64,000 nt of DNA, from NCBI GenBank assembly GCA_963978905.1, contig OZ022260.1:14497725-14561724 (forward strand), read 5' to 3'. Position numbers and translations under genes: made by a program. Source of the DNA: Trichostrongylus colubriformis. Lineage: Eukaryota; Nematoda; Chromadorea; Rhabditida; Trichostrongylidae. This document shows, piece by piece, positions 23,528 to 34,500 of this stretch (positions are counted from its first letter, which is position 1; every line of letters starts with the position of its first letter). The notes under the pieces are model-generated. The model had not been told where the DNA came from, did not search any database, and was given only the letters and a program-made list of their open reading frames with translations.

Positions 23528-23945
23528 CTTTAAAGACACCGGAAGGGGTAAATTCGATAGATTGTGGAATATGAAAGTAGGGGTGCTTAGCAGTGTAACA
23601 GTAGAGAAACAGCGAGATAATACGGCGGAAGCTTCCGAGAAATAAGAACAATACCCTCTTCTCTTTCGCGCCCTCTGCGTCTCTAGCCGGATGTGGATTG
23701 CAGACGAGCGTAAGGTTGAATCAGCTGGCCGCGGACAATGTCGTGCCCTCGCCTGCAACTCCTTCGGCTGATGAAGTGCAGAACGACATGCCGTGCACCG
23801 GGATCGTGATAAGATCCCAAGCCAGGCTCTTTCAATGCGTCTTCCGCTACGCATCTCTCTCCTGATATGGAAAAATTGTTTTCAGAGAACATGCATTCAC
23901 AGTTCTCACTTTCCTCTTACCCTTCCCAGTGCCTTCAAGCATAAG
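23528..23945. mobile_element. TTAA-type MITE, family F
   Basis: Left end TTAAAGACACCGGAAGGGG, right end CCCAGTGCCTTCAAG. Colinear with 21724-22388 once the nested MITE there is removed. The sequence just left of it (23440-23527) ends in ACGATTCCTTTAA, a family A terminus, so the two families meet at a shared TTAA here as they do at 21724. Confidence 0.68.
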
Positions 23946-24369
23946 CAGAAATATCAATCTTTTTTGTGAGAATCGCTATTTCGAGGTTGATTCGTGACCT
24001 CATATGTCTGCGCTCTAGCTATTCGAACAAGTGATGCAGAGCACAGTAAAATAGCTCCCCCAAATACAGAAGATCCGAGGAGTTTCCTGAGGCAAAATTC
24101 CCGGAATTACGCTTTATCAAATGCATACTGAGCACAGCTGACAATGAGACGCGCTGAGCAGGCTATGGATTATGTCGGTCTAACTCTGACAAAAGGAGTG
24201 GTCACACGGCACTCGCACGAATATATCAGGGTTTTAAATGAAATGCGCATTTATCAAATAGTACGCCATGCTTCGTTTAAATATTTGGAGAGGAGTGTGC
24301 ATAACTGTTGTTGAACAAATGCTCGATATTTCAATACTTGAAACAACACACAAATCCATGCGTTCGAAC

Positions 24370-24745
24370 AATCCAAACTTTGAATATAAAAGTCGGGGCG
24401 CTAAGTACTGCAGCAGCGGAGAATAAACTGGATGAAATGTCCAAAAACGCGAGAAATGATACGTCCCGACTTTCTCGCTCCTTTCCCTTCACCCTCCTGC
24501 TGAAGGGTAGACACAGACGGCGAGGGGCTATGCCAGCCAACCATGGACACTGCCCCGCTCTCGTAGAAACTCAACAGGTGAAGCGCTGCAGCTAGGAGTG
24601 GAACGCGGTGAGATCACGATAAAAACCCCAGAACCTTTCCAACGCGACTTTCCACACAAATCATCTTTTCATAGATGACTTTGTAGTTACAGAAAACATC
24701 GTTGCCAGTCCTGCTTTCTTTCCGTTGATTTCAATCAGTGGCTGA
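24370..24745. repeat. Degraded family F copy
   Basis: AATATAAAAGTCGGGGCGCTAAG and following sequence resemble the family F core (AATATGAAAGTAGGGGTGCTTAG at 23568-23590). The tail near 24600-24700 resembles 23790-23900. Termini are not clear. Confidence 0.4.
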
Positions 24746-25228
24746 AGTTGAAACAAAAATACTACGTTTTTTTTTCGCTTTCGTCACTTTTTTGGAATTT
24801 CTGGTGGAACGGATGCATGGTTCCCCTTTTATCGAATCGATGCTTAGGGTGGAGCTGACATCGATGTTTAGAGTGGAGCTGACAGTCCGCTGAACTAGGG
24901 AAGAGGCACTTTATAAATGAATGGCTGCCGAAGGGCAACGAACGACTTGCAAAAAAAACGCTCAGAATTTGTTATTCGTGACTGGGTAGTACGTCATCTC
25001 ATCGGTCAAGTACGAATCAATAATTTCATGCAGTTGTGAATCGTGAAGCTCTATTCTCCATCTCCTACACCACCCCGCTCCTGAGAAAAAGCAATGAAGT
25101 CTCATTTTGGCAACCGAATTGTCAATTCCTTCGATGCTGTTGAAAAATGATATAAATTCGAAGCCACTATTTACCTCGAATAACAAAACCTCGAGACAAT
25201 TTTCGCTTAAACGGTTGATATCCTGAGG

Positions 25229-25313
25229 CCGCGGTCATACCTTGCGCAGCTGCGTTAGTTGACGCCGGCACCGGCGTCAACTAACGCAGCTGCGCAAAGT
25301 ATGACCGCGGCCT
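25229..25313. repeat. Near-perfect snapback hairpin
   Basis: Two arms of about 43 bp, beginning AGGCCGCGGTCATACCTTGC and separated by a 2-base loop (GACGCCGG-CA-CCGGCGTC), are complementary with only about one mismatch. Its outer end AGGCCGCGGTCATAC is related to the termini of 47974-48159 and to a fragment at 18258, so it is a minimal member of that MITE family. Confidence 0.85.
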
Positions 25314-25479
25314 GAACGCAATGTAGTAAGTAGGGATAAATATCAATAGGTGCAAATGTATGGAACAATGGTGTCAAAACGCTTCAATCAAGACACTCTT
25401 TCATACAGCCGCGAGTGCAAAGAACTGCTTTCAAATGCACACCTCACTGTAGGCAGCATATCCCTGTTCTCTTTGTAAG

Positions 25480-26150
25480 TGGACGATTGGCCTGCAAAGT
25501 TCACCATTATTGCGGCGCGACTTTGTGGAGAGGCGGTCCGTTAGGCGAGGCCCCTTGCAGCTAACTTGCCGAGGGGCGCTTGGGCCGTAGATGCCACCCC
25601 AACGCCGACCGTCCGACACATATTCTGCGTTGGACAGCCCGTCCACATCATCGAACCTTGAGATTTTCGTAAATAATATCATCATAACCTTATTAAACAA
25701 GCACTACAAATTACTGAGAGGTAGCTCGTATCACATCTCCTGAGTGATTGTAGTACAACCACCCCAGAGTAAACAAGCAGTGCTCCCTATTGCTGTAAAT
25801 GTAAAGGAGCCAAAAATACCGAAAACGGGATAAAATTGTCACAATTCACGCTTAGTTCGTCAATGGAATAGAATCAGGTCATCAAAAGTCAAAAATTTGC
25901 GGTGCTTGTTTATTGAAGTCCTTTATACGACAATTATCGATCACGAAAACCTGAGGATTCGATTATGTGGACGTGCTGCTCGACGCATAAGATGAGTCGG
26001 ACGGTCGGCGTTGAGGTGGCAGTTACGACCCATATGCCCTATCAGCAAATTAGCTGCAAGCGGCTGCGCCTCGCACTATACACCCAACTTTGTGTCATTG
26101 AGGCGCTAGCGAGGAATGTTATCCAGGTCATGGCGCACTTCTAAAAACAG
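25480..26150. mobile_element. Foldback element with about 170-bp arms
   Basis: The segment 25545-25690, read inverted, matches 25905-26085. Shared words include GTCGGACGGTCGGCGTTG, AAATTAGCTGCAAG or its variant, and GTGCTTGTTTA. The arms are diverged and no target duplication was found. The minus-strand open frame at 25431-25700 lies inside an arm. Confidence 0.6.
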
Positions 26151-27129
26151 TTTCTTGCATCATGTGAGGGCACGTGCACGAAGCATATCACTGATTTTCA
26201 TTTTCCTGAGCGGTCTCACGAATGCCAAAAACAGTTGATGAGGAATATTCCAAGATTTGTAAAAAAAAAATTCACTCCTCTACATTCGGAAATACAATCC
26301 CTTATGAAAACCCTATCCCATGCACGTCCAATCAGCTCAGGTGGGGATGGTGGGTGATTGCATCCTGGATATTTACCCAGGATCTACGCGCCAAAGAAGG
26401 TACGACTAAGCTGATTATTGCAAGGTGCTTTGAAGTTTTACAACTAAAAAAAGGAACAATGGGTTTTGCGAGACTGATCAAACAGATTTCTCATTGTCAC
26501 AAAGATAAAAAATCGGAAGGATAAGGACATATTTGCTTCGAGAACAGAAATGTTGCTCTGATCACGCAACTAAAACCAATAGCAATGTGCTATGTCTGGT
26601 GCAGAACTGTAAGATCGGCACGTAAATGAGATAAGGTATGACTCTCTCCGCACACAACACATCTATCGCAGAAGAAAACTTGACAATGACACAAATCCTT
26701 TATCGTAGAGTCCTTAACGTACAAAGGGAAGCTTTACGTCGAAAACCGCTTCGCGGCGTCGCACCCTGGCGCCATCAGCACGTTTTGCCGCTGTCAGCTG
26801 GGATTCCGCTCAGGACCCAAAATCATGGCACCGTGAGGGCCGTTGGAAAAAAAGCTGCATTTGTTGTGTTTTGATAGCTGAGAACCATGATGCAGTAAAG
26901 CAGAGTGTATAATTGCAGGGTGCTATAGCAGTGAAGGGAATTCAATTAAAAATGGCCATATAAGCAACTTAAGTGGATTTTCGAGGGGTCAGTCTGCACT
27001 CCCACATGAATATTTTTGCTTTTTTTCATTTTTGTCTGAGTTTCAGTGTAGAAAAAAGACCTATCCCTTTCTAGGCTGAGGTAATTAACTTCTATAGTGA
27101 GATTCCCCCCTGGGCTCTCCACAACAGTT
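26151..27129. other. No gene; short family B remnant
   Basis: 26735-26830 contains CGCTTCGCGGCGTCGCACCC and following sequence, similar to the arm of family B MITEs (compare 3165-3240). Nothing else recognisable was seen. Confidence 0.4.
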
Positions 27130-27136
27130 CGATCTT

Positions 27137-27372
27137 TGGACATCTAAAACAACTGGGTGTGACCTTTATGTCAGGATTGTCGCACCGCGGCATGTCGCAA
27201 GCGAAGCAATGCGGACGAGCTAAAGGCGCCATGCTGTTGGGTCCAGAAGCAATTACATGTCGACTGCGTATCGCTCCCATAACATTACCGTGTAATCGTT
27301 TTAAGACCCAACATTCGCGACGCGCAAAGCTCTCGTCGTACGACAATCCTGACATAAGGGTACACACCCAAA
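27137..27372. mobile_element. MITE, family C
   Basis: Inverted repeat starting GGGTGTGACCTTTATGTCAGG and ending CCTGACATAAGGGTACACACCC. The inner motifs GACGAGCTAAAGGCGCCATG and TGTTGGGTC recur at 41805-42040. The flanks AAACAACT and AAATAACT suggest an 8-9 bp duplication. Confidence 0.65.
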
Positions 27373-27600
27373 TAACTAGACTCAACAAGAAAATTTATAA
27401 AGCTAAAAAACGGCAACAAACAACAATAAAGCAAACAACACCAGCTCAGAAACGCTCAATAATCAGCAAATAACTACTTTGAGCGCCAAACTTCGAAGGA
27501 TTGTACCCAATCGCACGCGAAAAACCAACCAGGACTCGCCGGCCGCTCGCCGCTGTTGGCCACGCAATTTTTTGACATAAAGCTACACACCCGATTTAAA

Positions 27601-27735
27601 AGGATCGTTAACGGAAGTGAGTTCCTCAGTTACCCAAGCATTTGTGTCGTATCTGCTTATTATGGGTCATATTCTATGCAAAGTGAAAATATGGGAATCC
27701 GGCTGAGATACAGCCCCTCAAAGTAACGTTCAAGG
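27601..27735. repeat. Truncated family A MITE
   Basis: GATCGTTAACGGAAGTGAG through GGCTGAGATACAGC matches the left arm of family A; the right arm is absent. Confidence 0.5.
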
Positions 27736-29112
27736 AGGGGGACTGTTCGTGGAGGCGGCTATATTAGAGGGCTGTGGAGCAAAGGGGTGCGGTCACGTGA
27801 TCCAGAGTGGGAAGCTAACCAACATCGAGCTTGAGACTCTGGATTAGGGTCAAGGGTCGCGTCGAGGAAAATTTCTTAAAAGTACGCCTCCCCCCCCCCC
27901 CCTTCAAAGGAGTACCTCTATACAATCCCCCTTTTTTCAGGTTATTTCTGTGACTTCTACACAGTGACAGTGACATCAAGGAAATTATGTACCTACGGTG
28001 AAAAAAGACGAAATGAGAACCTAAGAAATGTTAGCACGTGTGTACATATATACCAAAACGGAGGCGTCCCGACCATGGGTCATATTCCTGTGTTCTGATG
28101 ACAAAGGAGAGAGGCTAGAGGGCATACAAATGCTGCGGCAAGGATAAAAGATGAAAAAACAAGGATAAAAAAGTTAGAAACTGAGCAGAAGCTATACAAT
28201 GAGCTCCCGCGCGATTGCCGCGTCGCTAAGGCGATAGCGACGCAGCTATGGCAGCGGAGCGCGGTATCTTCTCTATAGTAAATTTGAACATTCTTTGGAT
28301 TCTTGCACTTTTCTGAAGTTCAATCTACCAAAGTCATCTCAGCTGTTCTTGTGATAATTCCCTTAGCCCAATCTAATGGTCGCTCCGTCTCCCTACTGGC
28401 TCCGTACTTCTCTATGTAGAAATGCAGTCGAGGAAAAAATGTTGGAAAGTTGTTGTAAAATTGTTATTTGTAGGAAAATGTTTGGAAAATTTTGAAAGTG
28501 TCTCACTTTGTTTCCACTTTGGACACTAAGCCTGAGTCTCAATGATTACGATCCCCTCCCGGCGGACCGAATACGAACCCCCTGTCGAGGATTCTCAATG
28601 GAGGCTTGACCCTCTGTGGACTGCGCTCCCGTCCGTAACTGTTCAGTGGTGGTACAATAGGAATTCAAATGAAATGCTGTTCTTGGATTAGATTTTCGTT
28701 TTGTAACTTTGAACAAATAAATTTTTTGGTTTTCTCCGTTTTCCTGTTCATGTACTGAATTTATATGGAGATTTTGATAAGAATTGGAATCATGGAATTT
28801 TCATGAAGGATTCTCTTGAGTAATTTGAGTAATAAAGAATTTGGTGTTAACTAGTTTATTCGAGATGCATTATGCTGATTCGGGATACTACTGGATTTTC
28901 AATACTACTGGTTTAGTACTCAATGGAGAGTGCTCCTGGGACCGCGTAGGGTTTGAAAACGGATAAATCTCAAATTTGCTCCTGCTTTCTTGAACTAGTA
29001 TCCGACCGACTAATTGTTGTATAGGCCAAGGTCAGGGCTCCCAAACTGCACATTCAAAAGTACAAGATTGAACCGCAAACCATGCAGGAAGCAGGACAGC
29101 TAACCTCAACAT
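27736..29112. other. No gene recognised
   Basis: Contains a C-tract at about 27891-27902. A small imperfect palindrome at about 28207-28262 is centred on GCGTCGCTAAGGCGATAGCGACGC. No exon, RNA gene or known repeat could be supported. Confidence 0.4.
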
Positions 29113-29546
29113 TTAAAGGAATCGTCCACGGAAAATGCGTTTTTGTGTTACCCATATTTTTATGTTGTATTTGCCTAATGTGGGCCTCATGCAAAATTTC
29201 ACGCGAAAAAATGCGAATGTGGCTGAGATACAGCACCACAAAGTGCGGCCCCAGTGGGCGGGGCCTAAAAGTAAAAGCCTCTTCCCGTGGTCCGCCGCCG
29301 TTGGGAACGGAGAGTGGGACTGTTTACGAAACTTTCTGCTCCTACAGTGCGTTTCCGACCACGGCGGACGACGAAACGAGGCTTTTCTCTTAGGCCCCGC
29401 CCACTGGGACCGCACTTTGTAGTGCTGTATCTCGGCCAGATTCGCATTTTTTCGCGTGAAATTTTGCATGAGGCCCACATTAGGCAAATACAACATAAAC
29501 GTATGGGTAACGCAAAAACTCATTTTCCGTGGACGATTCCTTTAAA
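29113..29546. mobile_element. TTAA-flanked foldback MITE, family A (reference copy)
   Basis: Starts TTTAAAGGAATCGTCCACGG and ends CCGTGGACGATTCCTTTAAA, a perfect 20-bp terminal repeat, with TTAA on each side. The arms continue complementary for about 170 bp, through GTGCGGCCCCAGTGGGCGGG. Opposite-strand open frames here are palindrome artefacts. Confidence 0.85.
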
Positions 29547-30187
29547 GCGATGGCGTAAGAAGTCACAAACGGGACAGAAAGAGCAACATATTAATGAGCA
29601 CATTCTTGTCGTCAACAGACAGAGATGTCTGGTAACCTTTGTTTGGGATTGCAGGTTGCACTACAGTAAGATTTGGACTTGTATTGAATTGCTGTTACCA
29701 CGGAATGTTACCCTCGTTTTGATAGGAGTTAAGCGAAATTCACAAGATTCGTGAGCTCACTCTGATGTAACCCTTTCATAGTGCAAACGCGGATTGCTAT
29801 GATGTTGCACGGCATCGCAGTCACTACCCTTAACAGAATACTGTATTCATTGTATTCATGTGATGAGCCGGGGAGAATCATGTTCTATCGTATTCCACGG
29901 CTAGGTGGATTTGATGTCCCGTACAGATGGAGTGCAGATGGATTCATCAAAAAATGTGCGAATATGTACGCAGAGAAATGACCTTCGACGATAGCAGCTT
30001 GGAAGGATGGACTTGAATGGATGGATGGATGATCAATCCATTTATATGCCGAACAGGGATTTGACCTATTGAGAGGAACTGTCAGCTAAAGTTCAAGGTG
30101 CGTGGGATATATGGCTCCTTTTGACCTTTTAAGGGCCCAGCTCGCGACAGTCAGACTAGTCGAATTACCTTCTAGGACCACTCAAGT

Positions 30188-30545
30188 GACCATCCAAGAA
30201 ATCGTGCACGGAAATTGAGTTCCTCCGTATTCCATGTAATTACATATGTGTATTTGCCTAATAACGGTCGCATGCAAAGTTCAACACGAGAGAGCGAGAA
30301 TCCGGCTAACATACAGCTCCTCAAAGTGGCGGCCGAGGAGGCGGGGCCTCACCATAAATGCCAACACCGTCATCCACCGCGGTCGGAAACGTATAGTAAG
30401 AACGAAAAGGTACTAAACAGTCTTACTCTTTATCTCTGACGGGACGACATTTACTCGAAAGCCCCGCCCCTCGTCTGCCACTCTTGGGAGCTGTATCTTA
30501 GCCGAATAGTCACTTTTTCACGTAGAACTTTGCATGTGGTTCTTC
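30188..30545. mobile_element. Family A MITE, diverged and 3'-truncated
   Basis: GAAATCGTGCACGGAAATTGAG begins the left arm. The right arm can be followed to CTTTTTCACGTAGAACTTTGCATG and then stops. Confidence 0.6.
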
Positions 30546-30766
30546 TCGAGTGGGCGTGGCCAGCGCGGTTTCAAGGAGGTGTAGCCTCGTGATGGCTCGC
30601 CGCGATGGCGCAAAAATGTATAGCTTATGCATGTAATTCGCCGGAAAGAAACTTCAAGGAACTGCCACTACAAGACAGTAAGCCGACTATTCTGATTGTC
30701 GCGAAGTTCGCCTGCAGAGGCTCATTTCGATACTCTAGTGGCATACCGTACTTAATGAGGGAATTG

Positions 30767-31230
30767 CCGTATTAAAGGAACCGGAAGGGGGTCCAAAACA
30801 AGAGGAAGATGCAAAGAAATGAGCATTTCGTAATGAACACTCAAGGTTAGAAGCGATAATAGCCGAAAAAACCCGGACTCAAAAGCGCGACGCTGCGGTG
30901 TGTATTCGCATACCATTCGCATCAGCGCATCCATTCCGAGTTGTCCGCTGTAGGAGACGGGCCGTGGGCCAACGTTAGCTGTAGCACCTGACTCCCAGCG
31001 CAGTGGAGTGGCCATTCCCAACTACATTAGCATTCATGTAAGTACATCTAGAAACAATATAAGAAAGAACAAAGTAAAAAGTAAAGGAAAAAACAAATTT
31101 ATAATAGAAACATCTTCTATTGGCACCATGCCAAAGCGAGTTTGTGCAATGGCGGCCACTTAAACTCGTCCTCACTACGTCTGTTCTACCGTAAGCCAAA
31201 ATTACCCCCTTCTGGTGTCTTTAAGGGATA
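30767..31230. mobile_element. TTAA-flanked MITE, family E
   Basis: Complete uninterrupted copy, TTAAAGGAACCGGAAGGGGG to CTGGTGTCTTTAA, bracketed by TTAA. It serves as empty site for the nested insertion in 18621-19318. It ends about 360 bp upstream of the K2P start codon. Confidence 0.78.
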
Positions 31231-31590
31231 CGCCGATGAAAAAAATCAGATATAAACCTTGAAAACAGTGCTCACGTAGAACGCGATGCTGGTAGAATAT
31301 TGCTCCCAAGGTGAACATCGGCATTCATAAAGAAGGAATATGGGAATTCCCAACCCCTCACCGCCCAGCCCAAAGGCAACCATCTTGATTGACCAAGCTT
31401 CCAAAGATGTTCAATATGATAAAAATTGCAGTCTGCGCAGATGCAATAAGAGCAATTAACCCATTCGGAATGTAATTTGCTTTACTCGTTCCGATAACTG
31501 CTGAACAAAAGGATCCCATATGGTTAGCATGAATGCCGCAATAGCAACGCCTCATTGCCTCAGCCGAGCTCCACACTCTGTCAGCCCGTC

Positions 31591-34500
31591 ATGGAGGAGG
31601 AGGTGGAAGAGGAAGAAACGCCGATCGAGGAAGAAACACCGATAACATGGCGAAAGGTAAGTTTTTTCCTCACTCTAGACCCACCTGAATAAAACAGTTT
31701 CTGAGTTTTCAGAGGGTCAAAATGGCCTTGCCCCATGCGGCATTGTACTTCTCATTGTTCATGTATCTTCTTGCTGGAGCGGCACTCTTCTATCGGTTGG
31801 AATACGAAGCTGACGAAAAAATCCAGAATGAGAAACTGGATAGAATTAAGCAGGTACGTCACTGCATTGAAGCTCCATTCCTTCTGAACATGGCCCTAGG
31901 TCTCATCTCTTTTGCCTTTCGGTAAAAAGTGTTACCATAAAGTAATGTTCAAAAAGAAAGCAGGTGAAATCAGGTGACCAGGTGATTTTATGGTGACATT
32001 TCCCTCGCTGAAATTAGAAACGACCAAATATTGCCAATTTCGTTTTTGAGCCGAACGAATACATCGCGAGACACTGAGCACGTAAGTTTCAAGTTTCCTC
32101 AGAAGTCGGTACAATTCGTACCCGTGCTCCACTATGTTCGTGGAAGAAACAATTTTGGGTGTTCACTTTGACAAAGAATGCATATCAATAAGTCGTTTAA
32201 AGGCACATTTCGCAATTGTCGGACGGTTTGACTTGCCTGATTTGACAGTAGATCCTGGGTAACCAGTCAGGCTGCTCCATTCTCGCGTCATCACGGTGCG
32301 CTACCACGACGCTATACCTGCTCGAGCCCACTCCGACGCCACCCACTTGAGCTTGGTCAACTGAGCTAAATGGGTGGCATCGGAGTGGGTTCGAGGAAAT
32401 GTAGCTCCGCGATAGCGCACCGTGACTGCTAAGAGAGGCGCAGCCCGACTAATTAGCCAAGAATCTCTATTCCAAGAAGGTAGATTGACCCATCAGATTA
32501 TCGCGAAATGTTTCTCTGAATTCCCGCCGTAGCATTCACACACAACTATTCCAGCTCCTACTTTTTCCGCTATTTTGCTTGTTCACCCCGTGCTCACATA
32601 GACTCTGACGGTTTGTGGTCCCTTTTGCAAAAGCGTAAATCATTCCTTCTATCGCGCTTTAGCTCAGCAGCTCATCTTGACCGGCCCACTTCCTCGCAAA
32701 CTTTGCACAAAGTAAGGCTTCGGGGAGTCCGTTTTTTGGAAATTCAAAATTTAGCACGAAACTTTGCTCATGGTTTCCAATAATCATGCACAACCCATTT
32801 ATTCGGAGAAAACAGGGAGTTAAGCCAGGTTCTCGCTTCGAGATGCGCCATGCATCGTACTCCCATTCATTCAGGATCGCAGTGACTCTCACGTGCGTAT
32901 TTCCTTTACCATGGATTGCTAGGGCCAGCGATGTGCAGTAATAACGAACATAGCGATAATAACTGGAACAGTTTTCTGAATATATTAGGTTGTTCCAAAA
33001 GTCTTGTAGTATTTTTTTCGATCATCTTTTTTTTCGTCCAACAAATAACAATTAGGCAACAACGTATTGACCATTTATCGACAACCCTCTGCCACTTTAT
33101 AGAAAAATCGTTGATTCCCTTCTCCCAGAACTCTGGGTTCTGAGAGTCGAAAAAGTCAGCGATCGCCTTCGCAAGCAAGTCATAATCAACGAATTTTCTC
33201 TTGGCCACGAAGGATTCAAGAGGATGAGGAAGGTGATAGTCAGAAGGGGCAATGTCTGGAGAGTATGGCCTGTAGGACAGGACATCCCAGCCAAGCTCGT
33301 GTAGCTTGGCCTAGGTACTTTTCGTGAAATGGGAGGGAGTGTCGTCTAGGAGGGCGACCGCGGACCTTGAACGCGGACCTTTTTTGAAGCTTTTCTCGAA
33401 CAGCGACAGCGAGCTGCTGGAGCTGGTGGGTGACTATCTCGCCTTGTACCAGCACCTCGCGGAAAAGCATTCCTTCCGCGTCCCAGAACCAGCACAGTCC
33501 TAAGCGTGGTTTGTCCTTCATGTCAATCTCGCCGTTGTTGAAGCTGATGAACCAGCGGCGCACGGTCACTAGCTCACACATCCCTTGCCCAATGGAGCGC
33601 TGATGGAGTGGCAAGCTTCCGTCGTGTGTGCTCCGCAAGGCCGCTCATAATAGATGACACCGCGAGTTGGGTGGGTATCGACAACGGGCATTGTAGCTCT
33701 CTCCACGGGATCTAGTGGGTCAATATATATTTCCCTAGAAAGCTTAGGGAACGTTCTACCATATTCCCAAACCGCCTGGACCTGCCTCGAAGTGAACAAG
33801 AGTTACTGATTTTTTTTTTTGGGAAAATACTACAAGATTTTTGGAACAACCTAATATTACAAGAGAATATTCTTACTGTAGCAGTTCTCCAAAAATATTA
33901 CAGGATTATCGAGTGATTGATGCTGCTTTACGCGAGATGGCACCTAAGGAAGCCTATGACGCTTATCGAGACCGAATATTCGAGCAGATTGCAGAGTATG
34001 TGGGAAGTTACTTCAAAAGCATATCTAAAGAAAGTAAGGTATAAGAGATCCATATGTGGTGTGTAGATGTCTGTGGTGGGTGAGGCTATTTACGCCAGAA
34101 AATCGCGTGGCCACCCGCGGCGAGCGGGGGGGTGCGAGTGTCACTGGCAGGGCATTGCAGCCTTCAAGTGAGGCAGTGTGGCATGGGTGGAAGCGCAAAG
34201 GTGATGCAGCCACGATTTGCCGGGCTCCCACGGGCAATCGATTCGCAAGTCGTACTGGTTGCGCCGGGAGTGCGACGCTGCGAAGCGATTTTCTGGGGTT
34301 AGTAGCCTCACCCGTCTGTAAGTGGCAAATATGCGCCTACTGCACATGACGGTTACAACTCACCGAAAAAATGACCGAAGAACTGACTACACCCCGTCGG
34401 ACGTTATAAGTAAAGGAAAAATGTGCTCTGTGCTCCTGGCGTTCGTCTCTTCCTCTTCCGTCCTCTTTCTCTCTTTCCTTCCTCTTTCTACTTCTGTAAG

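Noticed and set aside
27880..27902. C-tract, with similar tracts at 1662, 37160 and 48042
   Set aside because: Simple low-complexity runs with no flanking structure to suggest a function.
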